From Sabellastarte sp. h YS-2021 (Eukaryota; Annelida; Polychaeta; Sabellida; Sabellidae), in NCBI GenBank assembly GCA_964017235.1, contig OZ024930.1, positions 26,416,614 to 26,480,613 on the forward strand: a stretch of DNA of 64,000 bases, given 5' to 3'. The stretch's first letter is position 1; each line of letters starts with the position of its first letter. Made by a program: the position numbers and the translations under genes. This document shows positions 22,050 through 35,000 of this stretch, in pieces. The notes below the pieces were generated by a model, which ran no database searches, was not told where the DNA came from, and saw nothing but the letters and a program-made list of their open reading frames with translations.

Positions 22050-23340
22050 AAAATCATTTATCATAAGGAGGGTCGAGAAACTTTCAAGGTCAGTAATCTG
22101 GAGTTGTGGGTCTGACCAGGAGGGAAGGAGTTGGGAAACTGGAATTGAAGAGGTGGGCTTTGAGGTGTTACCTGAAAGATGCAACAAAGGGGCTATTTCT
22201 TATTTGGAAGGGGAAGGAGTTTTATAGAACTGGGGCATAGTGACTGAAAGAATTGGAAAAGTGTTTGATTAATTTATGAACTTTACAGTCAAAAGTGGGG
22301 ATATGAAGGAATTTGAGTTTGGAGGTGCTTCACCTTGTATTTCTGGAAGAGGTCTGGGGATGAATTAATTCTCTTAGGTAAACTGGTTGGCCCTGGTTAA
22401 GAATTTTGTATGTAATGAGACCTATTTTGAATTGTACCCTATATTTGACTTGGACCCAATGAAGTTTTTTCAGTTGAGGGGTAATGTGAGAGTATTTAGA
22501 GGAACGAGTGACAACCCTGCAGAGTGAATTCTGGACTAACTGCAGTCTCCTTAACTCAAAACCAGTGAGTGATAAGAACAGGGAATTGCAATAGTCCAAT
22601 CTACTGCTCACCAAAGCATTTGTTAAAAGAGCTGATATGTTAAGGTCTAAAAGGGAACAAATTCTATAGAGGTCTCTTGGGTGAACTCTGGTGGACTTTA
22701 TGACCTGTGACACATGGTCTGAGAATGAGAAAGAGAAATTGGGGTCGAACACCACTCCAAGGTTCCGAACACTTTGTGCTAGTGAGACCTGATTACCGAG
22801 AATATTGATCAGAAAGTGAGGAAGGAATTGTTTACGGTTATATTTGGAGCTTATCAGGATAAACTCAGTTTTGTCAGGGTTGAGTTTTAATTTTTTTGTG
22901 AACATGAAATTTTGAACGTCGTTTAGGCAATTCTTTAGTGTTTGTATAGAGTGAGAGAAATTTGTTAGGGAGAGTGTTATGTATAGCTGGGTGTCAGAAA
23001 TGATAGTTAATGATGCTGTGAGAGTGAATGATTGAACTAATTGGGTTAGTGTAGAGAGAAAAAAGAATTGGACCAAGGATGGAGCCCTGGGGGACCCCAT
23101 ACTGGAGAGCAGCAGGATGTGAGAGTGGGCTACCTACCTTGACCAGGTGTGTCCTTCATGAGAGGTATGATTTGAACCAGCAAGTGCTAGTTCACTGATT
23201 CCATAGTAAACATTAAGTCTGTCCAGGAGAATGGTGTGGTCAATGATAGATCCAAAAGGGTAAGAGCTGTGACAGACCCTTTGGCCATATTGAGAAGAAT
23301 ATCATTATGAATATTAAGGAAGGCACTTTTGGTAGAGTGG
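22050..23340 (-). pseudogene. CR1/L2-like LINE, reverse transcriptase C-terminal part
   Basis: Read on the - strand from 23340 down: SAFLNIHNDIL, VTALTLLDLS, DHTILLDRLNVYYGIS, then VPQGSILGPILFSLYTN. In this copy the YADD box is lost by an 8-bp deletion at about 22997. It continues KLKLNPDKTEFILISSK, LVSSRLDYCNSLFLSL, LKKLHWVQVKYRVQFKI and a 3' region to about 22050. This is the classic RT thumb/C-terminus of Jockey-superfamily LINEs (CR1, L2, Rex1). The 5' part, including the endonuclease, is absent. The tandem block described at 22447-36889 begins inside it. Confidence 0.85.
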
Positions 23341-23399
23341 TGTTTTCTATCAAACTAGAAATTCTTGAAGGCATAATTCCCTGTAATTCTCCTTGGAAA

Positions 23400-24135
23400 T
23401 ATCATGGAACCAACCAAATCAGTAAAAAAAACCTGGTGTCACCCTGGATACTCACAACTCAATACAAAGATATGTGACAAATTATGTAGTGCATGCTACT
23501 ACCGTCTCCGAGAACTACAAAGGGTTTGAAGATATTTAACCCATTAACCCGTGAAATGGCGGTAAAAGTGGCAAATGCTCTGTCAGACAAAAATGACAAA
23601 TATCAGTAGACTTCAAAGAATTCAAAACACTTAAGGCTGCATTGTGTGTTCAGCCATGTGACAAATTTCCTGCACAAACTTCACCGGCTCCTCATTCAGT
23701 ACCGTATACTGTTTAAATACAACCCCATTACCTACAAGGCAAAAATTTTTAGCCAACCCCCATATCTGTCCTCTTAAATTAAGTTTATTCACCTTATATG
23801 GCTCAACTGCCTCTCAGTTTCCTCAATCAGACTAAATAAAGATATGGGGATGCACAGTTTTACAGTTGCTGCTCCCACAGAATGGAACAAACTCCCTCTG
23901 GCCATCAAAACTAGTATAAATGGATTTAGACAACAGTTGAAGACCTACCTTTTGAGGTTATCCTAGCCACTGGCCACCACCATAGTCCTTCTCCCATATC
24001 AAATGCTAACATGGACATAAACCCTTTTTTCGGAAATTGGGCCATCTCTTCTCAGACATCAGCACCATAGAGGATACTTTCATCAATTTGGCGCTTCATA
24101 AATGCTTCATAATAAAGCTAATAAATAAATACTAG
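23400..24135 (+). pseudogene. CR1/L2-like LINE 3' end, plus orientation (unit 1)
   Basis: The + strand carries the end of another Jockey-superfamily LINE, head-to-head with the one at 22050-23340. Readable pieces are VKVANAL, FSHVTNFLHKLHRLLIQYRI, FKYNPITYKAK, LNKDMGMHSFTVAAPTEWNK and QQLKTYLLRL. Its 3' end is 'aataaagctaataaataaat' near 24125. Multiple stops and frame changes. Repeated at 28216-28950 and 33036-33770. Confidence 0.8.
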
Positions 24136-25511
24136 TAATCAAAATCAAGGAGTAATACACCTTATCCCCAAAAAAGGATAAATATTTTACTAAGTTGAGC
24201 TCATCGCATCCTCTCTACCTTTTAAACATAGTTTATAAGATCACTGCAAAAGTTTTCAGTAAAAGTCTCCAAAATTCTACTGAAATAATCAACCTGATCA
24301 GCTTGGGTATTATTAAAAATGTATTTGTGGAGAAAATGCAAGAATAATCTCTGATATATTTGAGTATTGTAAAATATATAAATATCCATGCATAATTCTT
24401 CTCATAGGCTTTGAAAAAGCCTTTGACACTGTCAGGTGGTCATTCATAAAAATTTATTAAATATTTATGGTTTTGGCACAAATTTTCAAAGGTGGATCTC
24501 CTTTATATATGCTGATTGTGAAAGTTGTGTGACTAACAATGTGCATCTGTCTTCCTTTTTAAATTGAGCAGAGGCATACAGAAAGGAGGTTGGTGTAGTT
24601 TTCAGCTGTTTTAATACTTGAATCAAAAGAAATACATGGTATATATGTAAATGAACGAGTAATAAGATTATGTGAACTTGCAGACGACACAACACTGTTT
24701 TTGTGTGACATAAATTCTATAAAAGCTGCTTCACAAATTTTTGAGGATTTCTATAAATACTCGTAAAAATTACTCGTATAAAAAATCGTTGCTTTTATTG
24801 TTCAAAATAAATATATAAATCTAGAAAAAAATAAATAGGGTATTAAATGGACAACACCTCCTTTTAAAACATTAGGTATTTTTTTGCTAATGATTTAGCT
24901 GAAATGGTTACCATAAATACAAGTGCCAAAATTGATACTTTTTCATCTATAATGAATTCATAGTTTTTAAGAAAACTAATTTTTAAAAGGAAAAGTAATT
25001 AAATCTTCAATTTTGCCTCAAATCCAAATTAGCCTCAGTTCAACCATTAAGCAAGTCATGTATAATGGCATTAGACCAAAAAGTGTCTAATTTTGTATGG
25101 AACAACAATAAGCATTTTGTGTCTAAAGTTTCAATTTTACTTCCAGCTGAATTAAGTGGTCTAAAAATTATTTCCACAAAATACGCCTGTAGCACAGCAC
25201 ATACCATGTATATCAAAATATAATGTAATAGGATCAAAGTGCACATACCATGTATATCAAAACATAATGTAATAGGATCAAAGTTAAATGGTAATCTCTG
25301 ACAGAATTTTTAATGGGACTAAAATCTTTCATAAAAAAATTCCTTACATAAAACCTGCATATTACAATCTTTATTCTTGTTCTGGTTTAATTTATTCTAC
25401 AAAACCAGATAGGTTTACTGATTTTTATCACATTTCTTATTTACAACAGATAACCAGACTTTTGACACAGAATACAATAATTGCAAAGGGCAGGTATTTT
25501 AAAAGTTTCAG

Positions 25512-25660
25512 ATCCTTGGTGGCCTAGTGGTTAGCAAGTTTGGCATCTAATCATAGGCTGTCACATCTGTGTTCGAGCCCCACAAGTGGCAATGCTGAGG
25601 ACCTGTCCCAATGTGATCCTGGCTGTTGAACCGGACGTAAAACCACACCTTTGACCTTAA
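25512..25660 (+). mobile_element. SINE family 2 (unit 1)
   Basis: A box TGGCCTAGTGG, B box GTTCGAGCCCC, and a tail '...ctgttgaaccggacgtaaaa'. The LINE text 'aagtttc' occurs just before it (25503-25509) and again after the adjoining MITE (26454-26460), consistent with a short target duplication. Copies in units 2 and 3 lie at 30331-30479 and 35149-35297. Confidence 0.88.
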
Positions 25661-25662
25661 AA

Positions 25663-26453
25663 CCCAGTAAACATTTTTGGGTTTTGCAAACATTTGAAAG
25701 GAAACGTTTGGCAATGGTTAAAAAATGATGGGTACGAAAACCATTTGTGATAGAATGTTTTTAAAACATTTTATGAAAACCATTTATTAAACATTTAATG
25801 AAAAATGTTAGAAAAACGTTATAATGAACATAATAATGTCTGAATAATAATGGGGTCAGAGGTCTAATTCAATGTCTTTGTATGGTTGCTCACTATTGAA
25901 AATATTATTTTTATGTCTAAAATTGTAAGATAGTGGCTTAGAAACTGTGCCCCCCTTCAATTCTAACTTTTAGGGCTTGCATGTGGGGCAGTTTTTGACA
26001 AAATCTTCTAAAATCCCCTATTATTGCTTACCGCCATCTTTGTTTGGACATGTTTGAAGGTGAAGGTTTAAAATTATAGGTTTAAAAAATGTTTTTGATA
26101 GAATGTTTTTAAAACATTTGACAAGCAATGTTGTTTAAACATTTTTATGGGTACTGTTTATCAAACGTTTCATGATGAATGTTTGAAAAATGTTTCCAAC
26201 AAAACCTTCATTTCTTCAGCTATTCTATAAATGTTTTAAAAACGTTTCCAGTCAAACCTAGCTTCTTAAGTTATTTCATAAATGTTTAATAAATGTTTTC
26301 AGTAAAAACATTTGTATAGAGAATGTTTATAAAATGTTTTTAAACATTACAGCATAAACGTTTACTTAGAAACGTTTAGAAAACCAAAGATATGGTTTAA
26401 TTAGGTTTTAAAAACATTTAAACCATTTAAAAACATTTCTAATGTTTACTGGG
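25663..26453. mobile_element. MITE with CCCAGTAAACATT termini (unit 1)
   Basis: The left end CCCAGTAAACATT is inverted at the right end, AATGTTTACTGGG. The interior is densely packed with AAACGTTT/AAACATTT/AAATGTTT words. No coding capacity. It abuts the 3' end of the SINE. Copies: 30482-31272 and 35300-36091. Confidence 0.85.
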
Positions 26454-26960
26454 AAGTTTCTCGCATCTTTCAAAATGGGGAGAAGTTAACATTGAACAAG
26501 GTAGCTTTAGAAAAAAAATTTAATCTTTCTATAAATGATATAAAATATAATAGACTTATTAACTATGTTTCTAAAAGAAAATGAAGCCTCTTCCACAACT
26601 TTCTATCATCCAAAAATTCTCTCCTACATCATTCTCAAGGAAATGTTTGACTAATATTGCTGAAGTCAATTCTTAAATAACTGTTATGTTCTGTCTAACT
26701 ATAAAGCCCCTGCCGGTCAAGAAAAGTGGACTGAGCATAATTCATTTCTACATACTATGGATTGGACATATGTTTTACACCCATCCAAAGTCACTTTTGA
26801 CACATATCTCATAACTTTACAATTTAAAATTCTTCATAAAATTTTCAACTGTGATCATAACTTATACCTGTGGAACACGAAAGAAAGCTCACAGTGTGAT
26901 ATTTGTTTTGGTACTGAAAACTTAGAACAATTCTTCTATTATTGTTCAACATCACAAACA

Positions 26961-27161
26961 TAGGGGTCACAGTGACACAGTGGTAACACACTCCCCTCCC
27001 ACCTCTGAGGGCAGCGGTTTACCGATGGTTGGTAGTTTACAGTACAGAGCCTGGACCAACTGTCTGTTCTGGTTTCCTGTGCCCACAAAACTTCCCACCG
27101 TGAAATTACCTGTACATGTAGTGTTGAAAATGATGTAAAATGCCAAATACACAAATAAAAT
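26961..27161 (+). mobile_element. SINE family 1, diverged (unit 1)
   Basis: The head 'ggggtcacagtgacacagtgg' and body '...gttggtagtttacagtacag' are colinear with the family 1 SINE. A 15-bp duplication of LINE sequence flanks it, TCAACATCACAAACA (26946-26960) and TCAACATCACACACA (27162-27176). The LINE frame resumes after it (FWKHFINRF). Copies: 31780-31980 and 36601-36801. Confidence 0.88.
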
Positions 27162-27257
27162 CAACATCACACACATTCTGGAAACACTTTATAAACAGGT
27201 TTAGAACATCACTGCAAGTAAATAGAACTTTATCAGTTTTAGAGGTCTTAGAGGTCT

Positions 27258-30200
27258 GACTTGGACCCAATGAAGTTTTTTCAGTTGAGGGGTAATGTGA
27301 GAGTATTTAGAGGAACGAGTGACAACCCTGCAGAGTGAATTCTGGACTAACTGCAGTCTCCTTAACTCAAAATCAGTGAGTGATAAGAACAGGGAATTGC
27401 AATAGTCCAATCTACTGCTCACCAAAGCATTTGCTAAAAGAGCTGATATGTTAAGGTCTAAAAGGGAACAAATTCTATAGAGGTCTCTTGGGTGAACTCT
27501 GGTGGACTTTATGACCTGTGACACATGGTCTGAGAATGAGAAAGAGAAATTGGGGTCGAACACCACTCCAAGGTTCCGAACACTTTCTGCTAGTGAGACC
27601 TGATTACCGAGAATATTGATCAGAAAGTGAGGAAGGAATTGTTTACGGTTATATTTGGAGCTTATCAGAATAAACTCAGTTTTGTCAGGGTTGAGTTTTA
27701 ATTTTTTTTGTGAACATGAAATTTTGAATGTCGTTTAGGCAATTCTTTAGTGTTTGTATAGAGTGAGAGAAATTTGTTAGGGAGAGTGTTATGTATAGCT
27801 GGGTGTCATCGGCGTAGAAATGATAGTTAATGATGCTGTGAGAGTGAATGATTGAACTAATTGGGTTAGTGTAGAGAGAAAAAAGAATTGGACCAAGGAT
27901 GGAGCCCTGGGGGACCCCATACTGGAGAGCAGCAGGATGTGAGAGTGGGCTACCTACCTTGACCAGGTGTGTCCTTCATGAGAGGTATGATTTGAACCAG
28001 CAAGTGCTAGTTCACTGATTCCATAGTAAACATTAAGTCTGTCCAGGAGAATGGTGTGGTCAATGATAGATCCAAAAGGGTAAGAGCTGTGACAGACCCT
28101 TTGGCCATATTGAGAAGAATATCATTATGAATATTAAGGAAGGCACTTTTGGTAGAGTGGTGTTTTCTATCAAACTAGAAATTCTTGAAGGCATAATTCC
28201 CTGTAATTCTCCTTGGAAATATCATGGAACCAACCAAATCAGTAAAAAAAACCTGGTGTCACCCTGGATACTCACAACTCAATACAAAGATATGTGACAA
28301 ATTATGTAGTGCATGCTACTACCGTCTCCGAGAACTACAAAGAGTTTGAAGATATTTAACCCATTAACCCGTGAAATGGCGGTAAAAGTGGCAAATGCTC
28401 TGTCAGACAAAAATGACAAATATCAGTAGACTTCAAAGAATTCAAAACACTTAAGGCTGCATTGTGTGTTCAGCCATGTGACAAATTTCCTGCACAAACT
28501 TCACCGGCTCCTCATTCAGTACCGTATACTGTTTAAATACAACCCCATTACCTACAAGCAAAAATTTTTAGCCAACCCCCATATCTGTCCTCTTAAATTA
28601 AGTTTATTCACCTTATATGGCTCAACTGCCTCTCAGTTTCCTCAATCAGACTAAATAAAGATATGGGGATGCACAGTTTTACAGTTGCTGCTCTCACAGA
28701 ATGGAACAAACTCCCTCTGGCCATCAAAACTAGTATAAATGGATTTAGACAACAGTTGAAGACCTACCTTTTGAGGTTATCCTAGCCACTGGCCACCACC
28801 ATAGTCCTTCTCCCATATCAAATGCTAACATGGACATAAACCCTTTTTTCGGAAATTGGGCCATCTCTTCTCAGACATCAGCACCATAGAGGATACTTTC
28901 ATCAATTTGGCGCTTCATAAATACTTCATAATAAAGCTAATAAATAAATACTAGTAATCAAAATCAAGGAGTAATACACCTTATCCCCAAAAAAGGATAA
29001 ATATTTTACTAAGTTGAGCTTATCGCATCCTCTCTACCTTTAAAACATAGTTTATAAGATCACTGCAAAAGTTTTCAGTAAAAGTCTCCAAAACTCTACT
29101 GAAATAATCAACCTGATCAGCTTGGGTATTATTAAAAATGTATTTGTGGAGAAAATGCAAGAATAATCTCTGATATATTTGAGTATTGTAAAATATATAA
29201 ATATCCATGCATAATTCTTCTCATAGGCTTTGAAAAAGCCTTTGACACTGTCAGGTGGTCATTCATAAAAATTTATTAAATATTTATGGTTTTGGCACAA
29301 ATTTTCAAAGGTGGATCTCCTTTATATATGCTGATTGTGAAAGTTGTGTGACTAACAATGTGCATCTGTCTTCCTTTTTAAATTGAGCAGAGGCATACAG
29401 AAAGGAGGTTGGTGTAGTTTTCATCTGTTTTAATACTTGAATCAAAAGAAATACATGGTATATATGTAAATGAACGAGTAATAAGATTATGTGAACTTGC
29501 AGACGACACAACACTGTTTTCGTGTGACATAAATTCTATAAAAGCTGCTTCACAAATTTTTGAGGATTTCTATAAATACTCGTAAAAATTACTCGTATAA
29601 AAAATCGTTGCTTTTATTGTTCAAAATAAATGTATAAATCTAGAAAAAAATAAATAGGGTATTAAATGGACAACACCTCCTTTTAAAACATTTGGTATTT
29701 TTTTGCTAATGATTTAGCTGAAATGGTTACTATAAATACAAGTGCCAAAATTGATACTTTTTCATCTATAATGAATTCATAGTTTTTAAGAAAACTAATT
29801 TTTAAAAGGAAAAGTAATTAAATCTTCAATTTTGCCTCAAATCCAAATTAGCCTCAGTTCAACCATTAAGCAAGTCATGTATAATGGCATTAGACCAAAA
29901 AGTGTCTAATTTTGTATGGAACAACAATAAGCATTTTGTGTCTAAAGTTTCAATTTTACTTCCAACTGAATTAAGTGGTCTAAAAATTATTTCCACAAAA
30001 TACGCCTGTAGCACAGCACATACCATGTATATCAAAATATAATGTAATAGGATCAAAGTGCACATGCCATGTATATCAAAACATAATGTAATAGGATCAA
30101 AGTTCAATGGTAATCTCTGACAGAATTTTTAATGGGACTAAAATCTTTCATAAAAAAATTCCTTACATAAAACCTGCATATTACAATCTTTATTCTTGTT

Positions 30201-32076
30201 CTGGTTTAATTTATTCTACAAAACCAGATAGGTTTAATGATTTTTATCACATTTCTTATTTACAACAGATAACCAGACTTTTGACACAGAATACAATAAT
30301 TGCAAAGGGCAGGTATTTTAAGAGTTTCAGATCCTTGGTGGCCTAGTGGTTAGCAAGTTTGGCATCTAATCATAGGCTGTCACATCTGTGTTCGAGTCCC
30401 ACAAGTGGCAATGCTGAGGACCTGTCCCAATGTGATCCTGGCTGTTGAACCGGACGTAAAACCACACCTTTGACCTTAAAACCCAGTAAACATTTTTTGG
30501 TTTTGCAAACGTTTGAAAGGAAACGTTTGGCAATGGTTAAAAAATGATGGGTACGAAAACCATTTGTGATAGAATGTTTTTAAAACGTTTTATGAAAACC
30601 ATTTATTAAACATTTAATGAAAAATGTTAGAAAAACATTATAATGAACATAATAATGTCTGAATAATAATGGGGTCAGAGGTCTAATTCAATGTCTTTGT
30701 ATGGTTGCTCACTATTGAAAATATTATTTTTATGTCTAAAATTGTAAGATAGTGGCTTAGAAACTGTGCCCCCCTTCAATTCTAACTTTTAGGGCTTGCA
30801 TGTGGGGCAGTTTTTGACAAAATCTTCTAAAATCCCCTATTATTGCTCACCGCCATCTTTGTTTGGACATGTTTGAAGGTGAAGGTTTAAAATTATAGGT
30901 TTAAAAAATGTTTTTGATAGAATGTTTTTAAAACATTTGACAAGCAATGTTGTTTAAACATTTTTATGGGTACTGTTTATCAAACGTTTCATGATGAATG
31001 TTTGAAAAATGTTTCCAACAAAACCTTCATTTCTTCAGCTATTCTATAAATGTTTTAAAAACGTTTCCAGTCAAACCTAGCTTCTTAAGTTATTTCATAA
31101 ATGTTTAATAAATGTTTTCAGTAAAAACATTTGTATAGAGAATGTTTATAAAATGTTTTTAAACATTACAGCATAAACGTTTACTTAGAAACGTTTAGAA
31201 AACCAAAGATATGGTTTAATTAGGTTTTAAAAACGTTTAAACCATTTAAAAACATTTCTAATGTTTACTGGGAAGTTTCTCGCATCTTTCAAAATGGGGA
31301 GAAGTTAACATTGAACAAGGTAGCTTTAGAAAAAAAATTTAATCTTTCTATAAATGATATAAAATATAATAGACTTATTAACTATGTTTCTAAATGAAAA
31401 TGAAGCCTCTTCCACAACTTTCTATCATCCAAAAATTCTCTCCTACATCATTCTCAAGGAAATGTTTGACTAATATTGCTGAAGTCAATTCTTAAATAAC
31501 TGTTATGTTCTGTCTAACTATAAAGCCCCTGCCGGTCAAGAAAAGTGGACTGAGCATAATTCATTTCTACATACTATGGATTGGACATATGTTTTACACC
31601 CATCCAAAGTCACTTTTGACACATATCTCATAACTTTACAATTTAAAATTCTTCATAAAATTTTCAACTGTGATCATAACTTATACCTGTGGAACACGAA
31701 AGAAAGCTCACAGTGTGATATTTGTTTTGGTACTGAAAACTTAGAACAATTCTTCTATTATTGTTCAACATCACAAACATAGGGGTCACAGTGGCACAGT
31801 GGTAACACACTCACCTCCCACCTCTGAGGGCAGCGGTTTACCGATGGTTGGTAGTTTACAGTACAGAGCCTGGACCAACTGTCTGTTCTGGTTTCCTGTG
31901 CCCACAAAACTACCCACCGTGAAATTACCTGTACATGTAGTGTTGAAAATGATGTAAAATGCCAAATACACAAATAAAATCAACATCACACACATTCTGG
32001 AAACACTTTATAAACTGGTTTAGAACATCACTGCAAGTAAATAGAACTTTATCAATTTTAGAGGTCTTAGAGGTCT
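27258..32076. repeat. Second unit of the 4.82-kb tandem block
   Basis: Contains the - strand CR1-like LINE (27258-28150), with the YADD box intact at 27806-27817 but with one extra T near 27710 that breaks the frame. Then the + strand LINE end (28216-28950), the Tx1-like LINE pieces (28951-32076), SINE 2 (30331-30479), the MITE (30482-31272) and SINE 1 (31780-31980). Confidence 0.93.
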
Positions 32077-35000
32077 GACTTGGACCCAATGAAGTTTTTT
32101 CAGTTGAGGGGTAATGTGAGAGTATTTAGAGGAACGAGTGACAACCCTGCAGAGTGAATTCTGGACTAACTGCAGTCTCCTTAACTCAAAATCAGTGAGT
32201 GATAAGAACAGGGAATTGCAATAGTCCAATCTACTGCTCACCAAAGCATTTGCTAAAAGAGCTGATATGTTAAGGTCTAAAAGGGAACAAATTCTATAGA
32301 GGTCTCTTGGGTGAACTCTGTTGGACTTTATGACCTGTGACACATGGTCTGAGAATGAGAAAGAGAAATTGGGGTCGAACACCACTCCAAGGTTCCTAAC
32401 ACTTTGTGCTAGTGAGACCTGATTACCGAGAATATTGATCAGAAAGTGAGGAAGGAATTGTTTACGGTTATATTTGGAGCTTATCAGAATAAACTCAGTT
32501 TTGTCAGGGTTGAGTTTTAATTTTTTTTGTGAACATGAAATTTTGAATGTCGTTTAGGCAATTCTTTAGTGTTTGTATAGAGTGAGAGAAATTTGTTAGG
32601 GAGAGTGTTATGTATAGCTGGGTGTCATCGGCGTAGAAATGATAGTTAATGATACTGTGAGAGTGAATGATTGAACTAATTGGGTTAGTGTAGAGAGAAA
32701 AAAGAATTGGACCAAGGATGGAGCCCTGGGGGACCTCATACTGGAGAGCAGCAGGATGTGAGAGTGGGCTACCTACCTTGACCAGGTGTGGCCTTCATGA
32801 GAGGTATGATTTGAACCAGCAGTGCTAGTTCACTGATTCCATAGTAAACATTAAGTCTGTCCAGGAGAATGGTGTGGTCAATGATAGATCCAAAAGGGTA
32901 AGAGCTGTGACAGACCCTTTGGCCATATTGAGAAGAATATCATTATGAATATTAAGGAAGGCACTTTTGGTAGAGTGGTGTTTTCTATCAAACTAGAAAT
33001 TCTTGAAGGCATAATTCCCTGTAATTCTCCTTGGAAATATCATGGAACCAACCAAATCAGTAAAAAAAATCTGGTGTCACCCTGGATACTCACAACTCAA
33101 TACAAAGATATGTGACAAATTATGTAGTGCATGCTACTACCGTCTCCGAGAACTACAAAGGGTTTGAAGATATTTAACCCATTAACCCGTGAAATGGCGG
33201 TAAAAGTGGCAAATGCTCTGTCAGACAAAAATGACAAATATCAGTAGACTTCAAAGAATTCAAAACACTTAAGGCTGCATTGTGTGTTCAGCCATGTGAC
33301 AAATTTCCTGCACAAACTTCACCGGCTCCTCATTCAGTACCGTATACTGTTTAAATACAACCCCATTACCTACAAGGCAAAAAATTTTAGCCAACCCCCA
33401 TATCTGTCCTCTTAAATTAAGTTTATTCACCTTATATGGCTCAACTGCCTCTCAGTTTCCTCAATCAGACTAAATAAAGATATGGGGATGCACAGTTTTA
33501 CAGTTGCTGCTCCCACAGAATGGAACAAACTCCCTCTGGCCATCAAAACTAGTATAAATGGATTTAGACAACAGTTGAAGACCTACCTTTTGAGGTTATC
33601 CTAGCCACTGGCCACCACCATAGTCCTTCTCCCATATCAAATGCTAACATGGACATAAACCCTTTTTTCGGAAATTGGGCCATCTCTTCTCAGACATCAG
33701 CACCATAGAGGATACTTTCATCAATTTGGCGCTTCATAAATGCTTCATAATAAAGCTAATAAATAAATACTAGTAATCAAAATCAAGGAGTAATACACCT
33801 TATCCCCAAAAAAGGATAAATATTTTACTAAGTTGAGCTCATCGCATCCTCTCTACCTTTTAAACATAGTTTATAAGATCACTGCAAAAGTTTTCAGTAA
33901 CAGTCTCCAAAACTCTACTGAAATAATCAACCTGATCAGCTTGGGTATTATTAAAAATGTATTTGTGGAGAAAATGCAAGAATAATCTCTGATATATTTG
34001 AGTATTGTAAAATATATAAATATCCATGCATAATTCTTCTCATAGGCTTTGAAAAAGCCTTTGACACTGTCAGGTGGTCATTCATAAAAACTTATTAAAT
34101 ATTTATGGTTTTGGCACAAATTTTCAAAGGTGGATCTCCTTTATATATGCTGATTGTGAAAGTTGTGTGACTAACAATGTGCATCTGTCTTCCTTTTTAA
34201 ATTGAGCAGAGGCATACAGAAAGGAGGTTGGTGTAGTTTTCAGCTGTTTTAATACTTGAATCAAAAGAAATACATGGTATATATGTAAATGAACGAGTAA
34301 TAAGATTATGTGAACTTGCAGACGACACAACACTGTTTTTGTGTGACATAAATTCTATAAAAGCTGCTTCACAAATTTTTGAGGATTTCTATAAATACTC
34401 GTAAAAATTACTCGTATAAAAATCGTTGCTTTTATTGTTCAAAATAAATGTATAAATCTAGAAAAAAATAAATAGGGTATTAAATGGACAACACCTCCTT
34501 TTAAAACATTTGGTATTTTTTTGCTAATGATTTAGCTGAAATGGTTACTATAAATACAAGTGCCAAAATTGATACTTTTTCATCTATAATGAATTCAGAG
34601 TTTTTAAGAAAACTAATTTTTAAAAGGAAAAGTAATTAAATCTTCAATTTTGCCTCAAATCCAAATTAGCCTCAGTTCAACCATTAAGCAAGTCATGTAT
34701 AATGGCATTAGACCAAAAAGTGTCTAATTTTGTATGGAACAACAATAAGCATTTTGTGTCTAAAGTTTCAATTTTACTTCCAACTGAATTAAGTGGTCTA
34801 AAAATTATTTCCACAAAATACGCCTGTAGCACAGCACATACCATGTATATCAAAATATAATGTAATAGGATCAAAGTGCACATACCATGTATATCAAAAC
34901 ATAATGTAATAGGATCAAAGTTAAATGGTAATCTCTGACAGAATTTTTAATGGGACTAAAATCTTTCATAAAAAAATTCCTTACATAAAACCTGCATATT

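Larger units (their letters stand above)
24136..27257 (+). pseudogene. Tx1/L1-like LINE reverse transcriptase, decayed (unit 1)
   Basis: The + strand shows GFEKAFDTVRWSFI (about 24408-24450), LCELADDTTLFLCDINS with the catalytic ADD (about 24670-24720), FVWNNNKHFVSKVS (about 25090), and LQFKILHKIFNCDHNLYLWN plus CDIC...FFYYC (26757-26960), a zf-RVT-like C-terminal finger. The order matches L1/Tx1-clade LINEs. It is interrupted by a SINE (25512-25660), a MITE (25663-26453) and a second SINE (26961-27161). The end of the LINE is seen only after the third unit (36890-37517). Confidence 0.8.
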
